Part shown: piece after piece, positions 12,491 to 21,925 of the stretch
Numbering within the stretch: position 1 is the stretch's first letter
Layout of the letters: each line of letters begins with the position of its first letter
NCBI GenBank assembly: GCA_030278955.1
Contig: JAOANR010000015.1
Coordinates: forward strand, 23,804,064-23,868,063
Direction of reading: 5' to 3'
Length of the DNA stretch: 64,000 bases
Source: Hygrophila difformis
Taxonomy: Eukaryota; Streptophyta; Magnoliopsida; Lamiales; Acanthaceae
Notes under the pieces: generated by a model
Told to the model about the DNA's origin: nothing
Databases searched by the model: none
Seen by the model: only the letters and a program-made list of their open reading frames with translations
Made by a program: the position numbers and the translations under genes

Positions 12491-12720
12491 AGAATCAACT
12501 TCGTCCTCGAAGTTGTGTTTCTGCTTTTCTCATGATAAGAACGGATTCTTTTGTTTGTTTTATTATTGTGTGACTGATCTTAGAATTAAAACTTCCAAGC
12601 TGTCTACGTACCCTGTGAAGGGATCAAGCCATAACGTAGTTCAAAACAATTTGAATTTGTTTGGTTACAAAAATGTATGGAAATGCATGGTAAAATACGG
12701 ATGTGACACCGCGTATTACA

Positions 12721-12736
12721 TCCTCTCCCCCTTAAG
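12721..12736 (-). promoter_or_regulatory. Second purine tract (PPT1) downstream of B pol
   Basis: Minus strand CTTAAGGGGGAGAGGA, followed by TGTAATAC. In element D the equivalent tract is the functional one, with the LTR starting right after it. In B the LTR starts about 245 bp further downstream. Confidence 0.65.
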
Positions 12737-12743
12737 ATTGCAG

Positions 12744-13976
12744 TTATGTCCCCATAACTGTGTCGGTGTCGGTTTGGAACAGTGTCGGATAGAGTTCCCT
12801 CATGTCTGATTCTAACTCATATGTTGCTGTCTCGCTTTCATGGTTCGACCAAAGAACCTTGACCATCTTGACAGTTTTATTCCTCGTTACTCGCTCCTTA
12901 GTGTCTAGAATTCGCACTGGGACTTCTTCATAAGTCAGATCCTCATCGAGTTCGATTACTTCCGGTTGAAGTACATGTGTCGGGTCTGGCACATATTTCT
13001 TTAGTTGTGAGACATGGAAGACATTATGAACTGGATCTAATTGTAGCGGTAAAGCCAGTCAGTAAGCCAAATTTCTGACTCGTTCTAGAATCTCGTAAGG
13101 TCCTATGTATCGAGGACTCAACTTTCCTCGTTTGCCAAAGCGCATCACCCCCTTCATGGGTGATATCTTTAGCATGACCCTATCTCCCACTTGAAATTCT
13201 AGGTCTCGTCGTCTCACGTCAGCATAACCCTTCTGACGATCTTGAGAGGCTTTCATTTTCCCTTGAATCACCTTTATCTGTTGAGCCATTTCTTCGACAA
13301 GTTGTGGTCCCACTATCACAGACTTATCGTTTTCTTCCCAGCTCAACGGGCTTCGGCACTTTCGTCCACACAACGCCTCGAAAGGTGCCATGCCAATGCT
13401 AGCATGGTAGCTATTGTTATAGGAAAACTCGATTAAGGGTAAATGAGCTTCCCAATTTCCTTTGAACTCCAACACACATGCTCTCAGCATGTCTTTTAGT
13501 GTTTGGATTGTTCTCTCAGTTTGTCCATCCGTCATTGGGTGGAATGCGGTGCTCATTTTGATTTGAGTATTGAGAGCTTTTTGTAACTCCGTCCAAAAAT
13601 GAGAGACAAATCTACTGTCTCTGTCAGAAATGATGTCATGTGGTACTCCATGTCGTCGTACCACATTATCAATGTAGGCTCGTGCCAATTGGTCCATAGT
13701 CCACGTGTCCTTCATCGGGATAAATATGGCCGTCTTCGTTAGCCTATCCACAATCACCCAAATCTTGTTCATGCCTTTAGGTGATCGGGGTAATCCCGAG
13801 ACAAAGTCCATCGAGATGCTATCCCACTTCCAACTTGGAATCTCTAGTGGTTGCATCAGTCCTAAGGGTTTATGTCTCACTGCCTTAACCCTTTGGCAGG
13901 TGAGGCATTTCGCCGCGAAGTCTGCCATTTCCTTTTTCATTCCCGGCCACCAGTAGATCTTCTTCAGGTCCTTGTA
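12744..13976 (-). pseudogene. Element B integrase and chromodomain tail
   Basis: Minus-strand integrase inserts element cDNA into the genome. The zinc-finger half is present as CLTCQRVKA after a WWPGMKKE segment. The catalytic core is clear: WDSISMDFVSGLPRS (first Asp), DRDSRFVSHFW (second Asp) and the conserved Glu of GQTERTIQTLKDMLRA. It is followed by the GPYEILERV module. One in-frame stop (13057-13059) separates this from the C-terminal segment (12992-12744), which contains KMVKVLWSNH, EDLTYEEVPVRIL and MRELYPTLF. That segment is the chromodomain-like tail that directs chromovirus integration to heterochromatin. A frameshift near 13970 breaks the join to the RNase H frame. Confidence 0.85.
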
Positions 13977-14797
13977 AAGTTTGTCACCTCCGGGTGCACT
14001 GAATATGGTGTATTGTGACCTTCATTCATCAACCTTTGCTTCAACTCGACACACTTTTGAGGCGCACACCATCTCCCTTTGAAGCGAATGCTTCCATCCT
14101 CATGGATAGAAAATCCTATTGCCTTCCCTTCGGCAATATACTCCTTTATTCTCTCCAACTTCGCGTCGCCCGGTTGAGCGAGTCGAATTTCGTCCAGTAT
14201 TGGCGTTTCTACGATCATGGCATTGATTGTGTCACTCATTGTGCCCGGATGCACAAGTTCCAAATCCAATCTTGCCAACTCCATGTACAATGCCGGCGGA
14301 ATTCCCAACGAGTTCGTCACGTGTTGGGTTTTCCGGCTTAAGGCATCGGCTACCACATTCGCCTTCCCCTCGTTGTAGGCTATCTCCAAATCATAATCTT
14401 TAATAAGTTCCAACCACCTTCGTTGTCTCAAATTCAACTCCTTCTGAGTGAATATATATTTCAAGCTCTTGTGGTCGGTGAACATTCGACACTTTCGCCC
14501 ATAAAGATAATGTCTCCATATCTTTAAAGCGAAAACGACCGCTGCCAACTCCAGGTCGTGTGTTGGATAATTTTCCGCATGAGGTTTCAGTTGGCGTGAT
14601 GCATATGCAACGACTCTCGAGTCTTGCATCAAGACACAACCTAAACCTTCATTCGAAGCATCGCTGTAAACTTCGAAGCCACCATACTCTGATGGTAGTG
14701 TCAATACGGGTGTGGTTGTGAGTCGTTTCTTCAGCTCTGCAATCTCACACGCCTCTGTCCACACGTATTTTACTCCCTTCTTCAGTAGCTGGGTCAA
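13964..14797 (-). pseudogene. Element B RNase H domain and connection
   Basis: This frame encodes the Ty3/gypsy RNase H that removes RNA during reverse transcription. [13 protein letters not shown] holds the first Asp, [13 protein letters not shown] the Glu, TDHKSLKYI the next Asp and NVVADALSR the last. The end of the RT thumb ([12 protein letters not shown]) precedes it, and the start of the integrase N-terminus follows, where a one-base loss shifts [10 protein letters not shown] out of frame. It overlaps the preceding frame because of another shift near FSKN. Confidence 0.85.
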
Positions 14798-15739
14798 TGG
14801 TCGTGCGATTTTTCGAAAAATCCTTCACGAACCGTCTATAATACCCGGCTAATTCAAGAAAACTCCTTATCTCAGTTGGGCTCTTTGGGGTTGCCCATTC
14901 AGTTACGGCAGAAACTTTTGCCGGATCCACTGAAACTCCATCAGCGGATACTATGTGTCCAAGAAATGCTACCTCCTTCAACAAAAATCGCATTTGGACA
15001 ATTTGCCGTATAGCTGATTCTTTCATAAGGTCCGTAACACTTGGTGCAAGTGCTGGGCATGCTCTTCCTCGCTTTTCGAGTAGATCAGGATGTCATCAAT
15101 GAATACCACTACACACTGATCTAACAGCTCTCAAAATACATTGTTCATGAGGTTCATGAACATTGCTGGAGCATTTGTTAACCCAAAGGATAACACTGTG
15201 AACTCGTAGTGGCCATATCGAGTTCGAAACGCCGTCTTCGGAATGTCTTTCTCGGCGATTCTCAACTGGTGATACCCAGATCGTAAGTCGATCTTCGAGA
15301 ATACTAAAGCTCCCTTCAGTTGATCAAATAGATCCTCAATTCTCGGCAGAGGGTATTTATTTTTGATAGTCACTTGGTTCAATCCTCGATAATCTATGCA
15401 AAGACGTAATCCTCCGTCTTTCTTCTTAACAAATAAAACCGGTGCTCCCCATGGGGAAGTACTCGGTCTTATATATCCTTTTTGCAGTAACTCCTCGAGT
15501 TGTTCCTTTAACTCCTTCATTTCCAGTGGTGCCATCCGGTACGGAGCTTTTGAAACAGGCTCGGTTCCCGGAATGAGATCTATCGTGAATTCAAGATCTC
15601 GCTCAGGTGGCATGCCCGGGATGTCTTCAGGAAACACATCCGGGTATTCTCTTACCACAGGTATGCTGTCAACCTTGTTCTCTTCCGCCTCAAGGTTGTG
15701 CACGTAGCACGCATATAGCTCATACCCCTTACGCATCAT
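14745..15739 (-). pseudogene. Element B reverse transcriptase
   Basis: Minus-strand RT of gag-pol. Fingers: [18 protein letters not shown] and [13 protein letters not shown]. Palm: [58 protein letters not shown] and the catalytic [11 protein letters not shown]. Thumb: [10 protein letters not shown] and [16 protein letters not shown] stop after NNVF (about 15130) and a second break near 15030 divide it. All catalytic aspartates are still readable. Confidence 0.85.
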
Positions 15740-16110
15740 GTTACTTAGTTTGAGGGCACTAACGATTTTGTTGCTCCTCTTTTGGGGCTGAGAGTAAAAG
15801 ATAACTCTCTTTCCCCTACTTTTCGACAGGGTGATCTTTTATTTTTGGCATTCGATCACTGCTTTATACTGGGACAACCAGTCCATCCCCAGTATAATGT
15901 CAAAGTCCCCAGTTAAATTCTACTAAGTTTGCGAAGAATTCTACGTTCTTAATTACTATAGGAATTCCGTAATATCGTTTAGAGCAAGCTACTACTTCTC
16001 CTGACGGCAGTTGAATTCCTAAGCTAATTATCTCGCACTTAGGTAGATCTAACTCAGGCACTATCTTTGATGCTATGATTGAGCAACTAGCTCTAGAATC
16101 AAATAAGGGG
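15740..16110 (-). pseudogene. Element B aspartic protease region
   Basis: Between the nucleocapsid and the RT the minus strand reads, with breaks, a degenerate protease: an active-site area corresponding to the DSGAS of element [36 protein letters not shown] and LGMDWL. Frameshifts and stops prevent a continuous frame. It would have cleaved the polyprotein within the particle. Confidence 0.65.
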
Positions 16111-17441
16111 TGTATTCAAGACATGAAATGTACCTGCCATCACTTCTCCTTGTGCAGGCACGTCCGCTTGGTTAACCACGTTAAGTCTTCCCATAGGGCG
16201 TCCCTGATTGCCTTGCTGATTCGGATTCGGCTGCTGATCTTGCTGTTGATTTTGATTCTGAGGTGGTTGAGGACGTTGGTTCTGATTTTGATTCGGCTGC
16301 CTAAATTGATTTTGAGGGGGTCTATACCCCTGATTGTTGCCGTTTCGTCCGTTTTGGTTTTGAGGCTGTCCCTGCCTCGCGACCAAGTCTTCCCTCTTTG
16401 TAATGTTTTCAAGCCTTGTTCGACACTCCCGATGTATGTGGTCCATGCGTCCACACCGAAGCATGCCCCTTGTTGAGGGCATCCCCTCGCTGGGTGGGGT
16501 CGCCCACACCTCGGGCAAGGTGGTACCGGTTCTTCTTGGTAAAACCTCCTTCCATTGTTGGTTTGTTGTGGCCTATTCGACCCTCTCCGCTGTTCGTTCC
16601 TTCCCGTGTTGTTCTCGCTTCTCGCGTCCCGGTTCCTCTTGTCTTGGGGACCCCGGCTGGACTCCCCACTCACTCTCCTTTTCAGTTGCTGTACTCGCGC
16701 CACTGCCACAGTGCGATCGTACACTGCCTGCAGATCAGGGTAGTGCACCCCTGCAATCACCTCGCGTACTGCCAGGTTCAGTCCCATCTCGAACTTTTGA
16801 GCTTTCTCCGCATCAGTGGGTACTAGTCTTGGTGCGAATCTCACCAGTTCCTTGAATCGAGTGTAGTATTCTTGCACGGTCTGGCTTCCTTGTCTTAGTG
16901 ACAGAAACTCTTCGTACATTGCAGCTTTAGTACTCAAGGGATAAAATCTATCCCTGAGTAGCTCCATCATTTCCGCCCAAGGGTAGGGCTCGTCATCTTC
17001 AGTTAATTTTACTTGAATCGCCTGCCACCAGTCGTCCGCTTCGCCTCCCAAGTAGTACGAAGCAACGTGCACTCTCTCTCCTTCCGGACACTTGACCGCG
17101 CCTAGCTGCTTGTCAAAAGTCCGGATCCATTCCTCCAGTTTGGCTGGTCCTCCTCACCAACATAGTGGGGTGGCTGGTAGGGATTCACCATTGCCAGGTA
17201 GTTGGGGCGAGCTTGGGGCGGAGGTACCGCCGCAGCTTGGCCCTGATTGACTTGCGCGTTCCCTAGCAATCAAGACCTCCTCTATCGTCCCACGAAGATC
17301 GCCCACATTGTTCGGTGCGGGGGCGTCCTGCGCACCTTGGGGTTGCTCTCCTACAGGTTGAGCGGGTTCGGTGTCATTTGGTGGCACTTCAGTAGTAGTT
17401 TGGGGAGCAGGTTGGTTCCTTGATCTACCTCGTGGTGCCAT
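16099..17441 (-). pseudogene. Element B gag
   Basis: Gag forms the particle and binds RNA. The start MAPRGRSRNQPAPQ at 17441 is the same as in element F. The capsid (17072-16500) shows VASYYLGGEADDWWQ, YEEFLSLRQGSQTVQEYY, RFKELVRFAP and PDLQAVYDRTVAVARVQQLK. The zinc knuckle is split by a frameshift between CPRCGRPHPARGCP and CGRMDHIHREC, and is followed by an Asn/Gln-rich stretch. Another shift near 17150-17230 separates the N-terminus from the capsid. Confidence 0.8.
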
Positions 17442-17686
17442 TTTGTTACAAACGGTGTGAATTAGCCCGTAATATATTGTCTAGGCAAGTTACTATGTAT
17501 GTGCTTGTGCTTTTACACATAATGCTTGATTGGACTTTAAAGTAACGCAAGGTTTTGTTTCATTTTGTTTAAATGAATAACTCTTGTATTTTATTCCCTT
17601 AAAAGAAGCTTTTAATACAAGTGAGGAGATGTACAAAAATAGCAACGTTTTCTTAGCAAAAATAGTATCTACTATAAATAGAATCC

Positions 17687-18022
17687 CTAGCGCCTCAAGA
17701 CGTCCTCCGGTGGGGTAGCGGGATCCTCCTCCGGGTCTTCCTCCTCCGAACTTGGCGGCAGTAGATCGTCAAAGATGGTGTTCAAGTCTTGTCCATGAGC
17801 ATCGACGTGTTCCTTCAGTATTAGGTTTTGCTTAGTGAGGGTTTGGACTTGGCGTTCGAGTTGGTTTATACGGTGGTGATCCGCCTCTCTTAAATTGCCC
17901 ATGTGGTGCAGATTTGCCTCCAATTGAGCCATACGATGTTTCATTTGTTCTATGGTTTGTTGGGAGTCAAAGTGAGCGTTCATAATTTTGATCATCAAGT
18001 TCATCATATCTTGACTAGCCAT
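17687..18022 (-). CDS. Extra coiled-coil ORF between primer site and gag (element B)
   Basis: This intact 111-residue frame is on the element sense strand upstream of gag. It begins MASQDMMNLMIKIMNAH, continues with the heptad-like segment QLEANLHHMGNLREADHHRINQLERQVQTLTKQN and ends in an acidic Pro-rich tail (SSEEEDPEEDP). I recognise no catalytic motif. A coiled-coil oligomeriser or RNA-particle adaptor is only a guess. Homologues with the same start, coil and acidic tail lie at the same place in D, E and F. The function is unknown, and extra ORFs of this kind are not part of the standard Tekay gene set as I know it. Confidence 0.65.
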   Translation of the reverse strand: MASQDMMNLMIKIMNAHFDSQQTIEQMKHRMAQLEANLHHMGNLREADHHRINQLERQVQTLTKQNLILKEHVDAHGQDLNTIFDDLLPPSSEEEDPEEDPATPPEDVLRR

Positions 18023-18430
18023 CTAGCGCAAGCAAAAGATCTAAGTTAGAATGTATCACGCTTCTAGGTTCTTTAAGTTCAGGCAATGCAGTATGCACAT
18101 GCAAATGATGATTCCCCCCCAAAAAATAATAATTCATGCACTATATTTTTTTTCCATGGGTTTTAAAATAAAAATTCATTTCCATGGAATTAATGCTTTA
18201 AAAATTTAAAATAGTATTTAAAATCCTTGGACTTCTATATTGGGTCAAAAATAATTATAATTTGGGCTCAAAAAAAAATTTTGGCTAGGAAATTTTAAAA
18301 TAATAATTTGGGCTTCTATAATAGTAATATAAATACTAATGGTTTAAAAATAATAATCTAGTAGTTTAAAATAATAATAATTTAAAAATAATAGTTTAAA
18401 AATAATAATACTAATTTAAAAATAAGTCGG
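18023..18430 (-). other. Element B untranslated leader
   Basis: AT-rich, gene-free spacer between the primer site and the coiled-coil ORF. It contains GGGCT/TTTAAAATAAT phrases shared with D, E, F and G. Confidence 0.5.
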
Positions 18431-18445
18431 GCTCTGATTCCAACT
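18428..18445 (-). promoter_or_regulatory. Element B primer binding site
   Basis: On the minus strand the LTR end is followed by AAGTTGGAATCAGAGCCC. This is the initiator-Met tRNA site TGGTATCAGAGC with one substitution. Confidence 0.75.
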
Positions 18446-18802
18446 TGTAACACCCCGGTTTTTGGTCACCCAGGTCGGGATGTCACCGCCACACCTCTCT
18501 AACAAGACACGGTTTCTCCGAGCTCACTAAAGAGATGCAAGACTAGGTATTGCAGTATTTAAAACATTTAAAACCATTCAAGTAGCCCATTCAATATAAA
18601 TTCAAAATAAATATTATAATGCAACGGAATAATAGTATCTAAGTATAAGTATTGTAGCGGAAAATGTAAATAGGGCCAACATGGCCAAAACACGGGTTAA
18701 ACAGGCCCGTTTATACTATAGTCTAATGCAAGAGTTTAAAATAATAAAGTTTCCCAAAATATATTCCCCGTGCATATAGTGCTCATGCTCATTCCACATA
18801 TT

Positions 18803-20120
18803 CTGTAAGGAAAATAGAAATAAAATAGTTTGATCAGCACAACTTGCTGAGTAAGTTAATTCAGACATGATCGTGGGGTTTCAAAGCCATTAATTAATAT
18901 TTAAATAAAAGCATGATAATAAATCATAAATAATCCAATTTAATTATCTAACCAATTTGCATAATTAATTCATGGCACTAATAATACATTTAGCATAATT
19001 TAAATAAAAGCCATAATTAATTTAAATAAAGCATTCAATAATTTAAAAGGACAATAAATAAATATTTAACTATCCCCATTACTCCCAAGATTTAGTATTT
19101 CAAGTATTTCACGATTGCATCGCAATCTCGTCAAGTTTAGCCGGAAGCCGGCGGCCGCAACCGTTTCTGCCATACCCAGTACCACTCCGGAGCCTCGGGA
19201 AACCCATATGGATATTCACGAGAGTGTAGGCCATATATCTCATGCCGTTTTGGCAACATATCTCAAAATTTCGCGCGGGGTCACCATCGTCCATAAAGGC
19301 ACGAAGTGAATCGTTAGGAGGGCACCCTGCAGAGCATTCACCCCCTAATTTTAAAAGATCAAGTTTGTAAAGGGGATTTCCTAAATTTCAGATTTCATGT
19401 ATTTATTTCAAAGATTCTTCTACTCGTTTAAATCTTAAAGGCTAGTTTCACCGTTTCAACAAGATTTCAAGATTTGACTAGGTCAACCACAGTTTACTTC
19501 AAAATTCATTAAAAATCGAGTTTAAATTCAAAAATTCTGAAATTTGACCAGTGACTCGAAAACATATAGATGAACAATTTTCATGTTTTAAGTTTTTCAA
19601 TCCGAGGTATGGAAGTAAGTGAAAAACGTCAATCTCTAACAGGATGATAATCTCCGAAAATTTTAACACCAATTTCAAGATTTCAAGATCTACCATAGCA
19701 AACTAACTCCAAATTTGATAACATTTTACAGAGAGATACCTAAGACATATATCTACCACTTTCATGTTCAACCAAACTCCTGAATCGGTTTAGATCTAAT
19801 GTCCAAAACGTCTACAAGTTCGGACCTATGTTCTGTCCAGATTTCAAGATACAATTTCCAAGCAGTTCGGTTTGAGATCGAATTCAGATATCAAATCATA
19901 ATGAAAATTTATGAAATTTTTACAGTAGCTAGATTAGCGTCTTAGCAACGTTTTTCGTGTTTTAAGGTTTCTCGTTTGGACAGGTTTAAAGGTTCGGAAA
20001 AATCAAGCAAGAACGCTGCGCTGTTAAAGATTTCGTTTTGACAGATTTTATGTTCTTGGTTTAAATCTTTAGATTAGGTGTATTTTAAATCCTCCCAAAA
20101 CCATAGTAAGATTAATTTAC
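18803..20120 (-). other. Predicted leader intron in B 5' LTR
   Basis: This is the same intron as in the partner LTR, with the donor mutated to GTAAAT. Acceptor CCTTACAG|AATATG. Confidence 0.4.
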
Positions 20121-20436
20121 AGATCTTTGGGCGTCTGGGATCGTCGATTCGGAGGCGTGGCTTCCAGTCCACCGTTTATCTTCTCCGTTCGTCGGGTTCT
20201 TCGTTCTAGATCCGATTCGGGGTGTAGAGAAGAAAAGGAATGAAGTTAGGATTCGTTTTCGAATCGCATATGGAACAAGGATCGGATCGGAACTTACCAC
20301 GAAGTTAGAGATCTTCCGAATTCGTCCACGACTGTCCTCGCCTTGGTTTCGTACCTCCGACGACTCCGGGATTAGGGTTTTCGAACGTATATAGAGTTGT
20401 AGGGTTTTGAAAAGTGTTCGGGGCTGCCAAGAGGTG

Positions 20437-20445
20437 TTATTTATA
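20437..20445 (-). promoter_or_regulatory. TATA box of element B 5' LTR
   Basis: Minus strand TATAAATAA, about 590 bp inside the LTR start and about 320 bp upstream of the predicted splice donor. It suggests a U3 of about 0.6 kb and a very long transcribed R-U5. Confidence 0.6.
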
Positions 20446-21038
20446 GATAGGCACGACCTATGGATGTCCAAGGTCGGCCTTGGTGAGTCTTGAGCCGAAA
20501 GGAATACAACCGAAGTCGGAAAATCCGGATTCGCGCGAGTGAATCTTGCATCCGGCGAATCTGTCGAGTGGCGCGGTCTCGGCGCGCCGTTTGTGGAATG
20601 ACAGCGCGGCCACCGCGCGGCCCACGCCTGGACTTCGGTCCGGGCGGGTCGTGCGATCTGTCGGGCATTTCCTCCTCTCTTTCGGACTTCTATCCCTCTA
20701 TATTCTCGGATTCGGATTTCGGGGATATTTTCGGGCTCCTAGTTCCTATCTTAATTCTTACTCGGGTCTAGATTTAATATTGGCCCCGAATTCTCGAGTC
20801 CGTTAGTGTCGGGTATACTTGTACAATTTATTTGATTAATTTTATCTTTGGCTTTACGAGTATTGGAAATTTAATTCATTCTTAAATTAAATTCCATTTC
20901 CTATTTCCTTGTCTATGTATTATGTTTATTCATTTATTATATTTATTTATTGTTATTATTTTATTTATTGTTTGTTTATTTATTTATTTTATTCATTTAT
21001 TTATTTTATGTTGCAAAATTCTCGGGTATTACAGTGTT

Positions 21039-21158
21039 ACAAACGAACGATCGAACGAACGAAAAGAATTTAGGGGCTAGGGCACGTTTTATTACTTACT
21101 CAACATGTTTTGCAGTAAGTTAACAAGGACCTGGGTTATCAAAAACCGGGGTGTTACA
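21039..21158. mobile_element. Rearranged scrap: hAT sequence plus an LTR end in plus orientation
   Basis: The piece starts with host-like ACAAACGAACGATCG and repeats the 6683-6706 phrase around TTTAGGGGCTAGGGCACG. It then switches to an LTR fragment (ACTTACTCAACATG...) ending ACCGGGGTGTTACA at 21158, opposite in orientation to A and B. The internal part of this LTR is missing. Confidence 0.55.
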
Positions 21159-21344
21159 AGAATGAATGAAATTGGGGGGCTGCGTGAATAGGCGTGTAGA
21201 GTCTGAAGAGTGAGTGTGTGAGGGAACCACTTGAGAGTGTTGGGCTGGTGGAGATACATGGGTTTTATGAGTTGAGCTTTAAAGATGGGCTGATGATATA
21301 GAAATATAGAATAGTAAACATTTAAAATAATATAATAAAATTAA

Positions 21345-21517
21345 TATTTCGGTATATCAGTATACTGAAATGCCGAAAATTCATAAGTTACATACCGTTA
21401 CCGTACCAATTTTTTCGGCATACCTAAATTTCGATATACCTAAATTTTGATATTTTCCGGTAATTTTCGATACGGTATGCTCGGTATACCGAGTTTTCCG
21501 TAATTTTTGCCACCCTA
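21345..21517. repeat. hAT right subterminal repeat region
   Basis: Inverted counterpart of 929-1215: clustered CGGTAT/ATACCG words leading to the inverted terminus, followed by GGGATAGG. Confidence 0.7.
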
Positions 21518-21525
21518 GGGATAGG

Positions 21526-21925
21526 GGGCAAGTGGAGAATCGAACCCCCAAGTGGAGAATCAGGGGACATGACCAGAGCCAACTCCTCATCCCCAATTGT
21601 ATCTTAACAATTCATTACATATAATATCCATTTATTTTAGTAGAAGTAAATAACCAAATAGCATTTATATTAAACATAAAATGAAATGAAGTACTTATAA
21701 AATTCACCCAACATCCTCCCACTTGATCCACTATATATTATTACTCTGAAGTCTTAACGATGGGAAACAAAAACACATGAATCATGGCGATAAGTCCTTT
21801 CATAGCATTCCACACACATCTCAAAGTCACTGAAATCCAAAGTGCCAAGCACGTTTTCTTTCACTAACCTTTTGATTCGATCTTTTGAGATATGCCCTAG
21901 CTCTCCTGATGCAACAACATTCTGT
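21526..21925 (-). mobile_element. Ty1/copia remnant: pre-integrase motif, purine tract and LTR piece
   Basis: The minus strand reads LGHISKDRIKRLV, then LGTLDFSDFEMCVEC. This is the GAG_pre-integrase zinc region of copia polyproteins, which normally precedes the integrase core. Shortly after it come the purine tract CAAGTGGGAGGA and TGTTGGGTGAATTTT, which looks like the start of a copia 3' LTR. Everything between is deleted. The hAT element seems to have inserted into this LTR-like DNA. It abuts a PPR exon at 21926. Confidence 0.55.

Larger units (their letters stand above)
9879..21033 (-). mobile_element. LTR retrotransposon B, Ty3/gypsy chromovirus (Tekay/Del type)
   Basis: A complete element of 11,155 bp. 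The LTRs (9879-12476 and 18446-21033) run TGTAA...TTACA, and the exact duplication GTGTT lies at 9874-9878 and 21034-21038. It has an initiator-Met primer site beside the right LTR and a polypurine tract beside the left LTR, so it is a minus-strand element. Internal order is coiled-coil ORF, gag, protease, RT, RNase H, integrase, chromodomain-like tail. LTRs of about 2.6 kb, the Met primer and the C-terminal chromodomain fit the Tekay/Del clade. Several stops and frameshifts make it inactive, and the diverged LTRs suggest an older insertion than G. Confidence 0.9.
18446..21033 (-). repeat. Element B 5' LTR
   Basis: 2,588 bp. It retains the stem-loop (18835-18849), the predicted intron (18803-20120), a TATA box (20437-20445) and a GC-rich perfect hairpin, GCGCGG CCA CCGCGC (20604-20618). 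Confidence 0.9.
929..21517. mobile_element. hAT-type DNA transposon, swollen by nested insertions
   Basis: The left end TAGGGGTGGGAAAAAAT and the inverted right end TAGGGTGGCAAAAATT form short imperfect terminal inverted repeats of the hAT kind. The 8 bases outside each end are identical: GGGATAGG at 921-928 and at 21518-21525. An 8-bp duplication is the hallmark of hAT transposition. Both subterminal regions are packed with TACCG/CGGTA words. Removing element H, remnant A and element B leaves roughly 2 kb with no transposase frame, so the element was probably non-autonomous. It is the oldest layer here because three retroelements sit inside it. It seems to have landed in a copia-like remnant. 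Confidence 0.8.
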
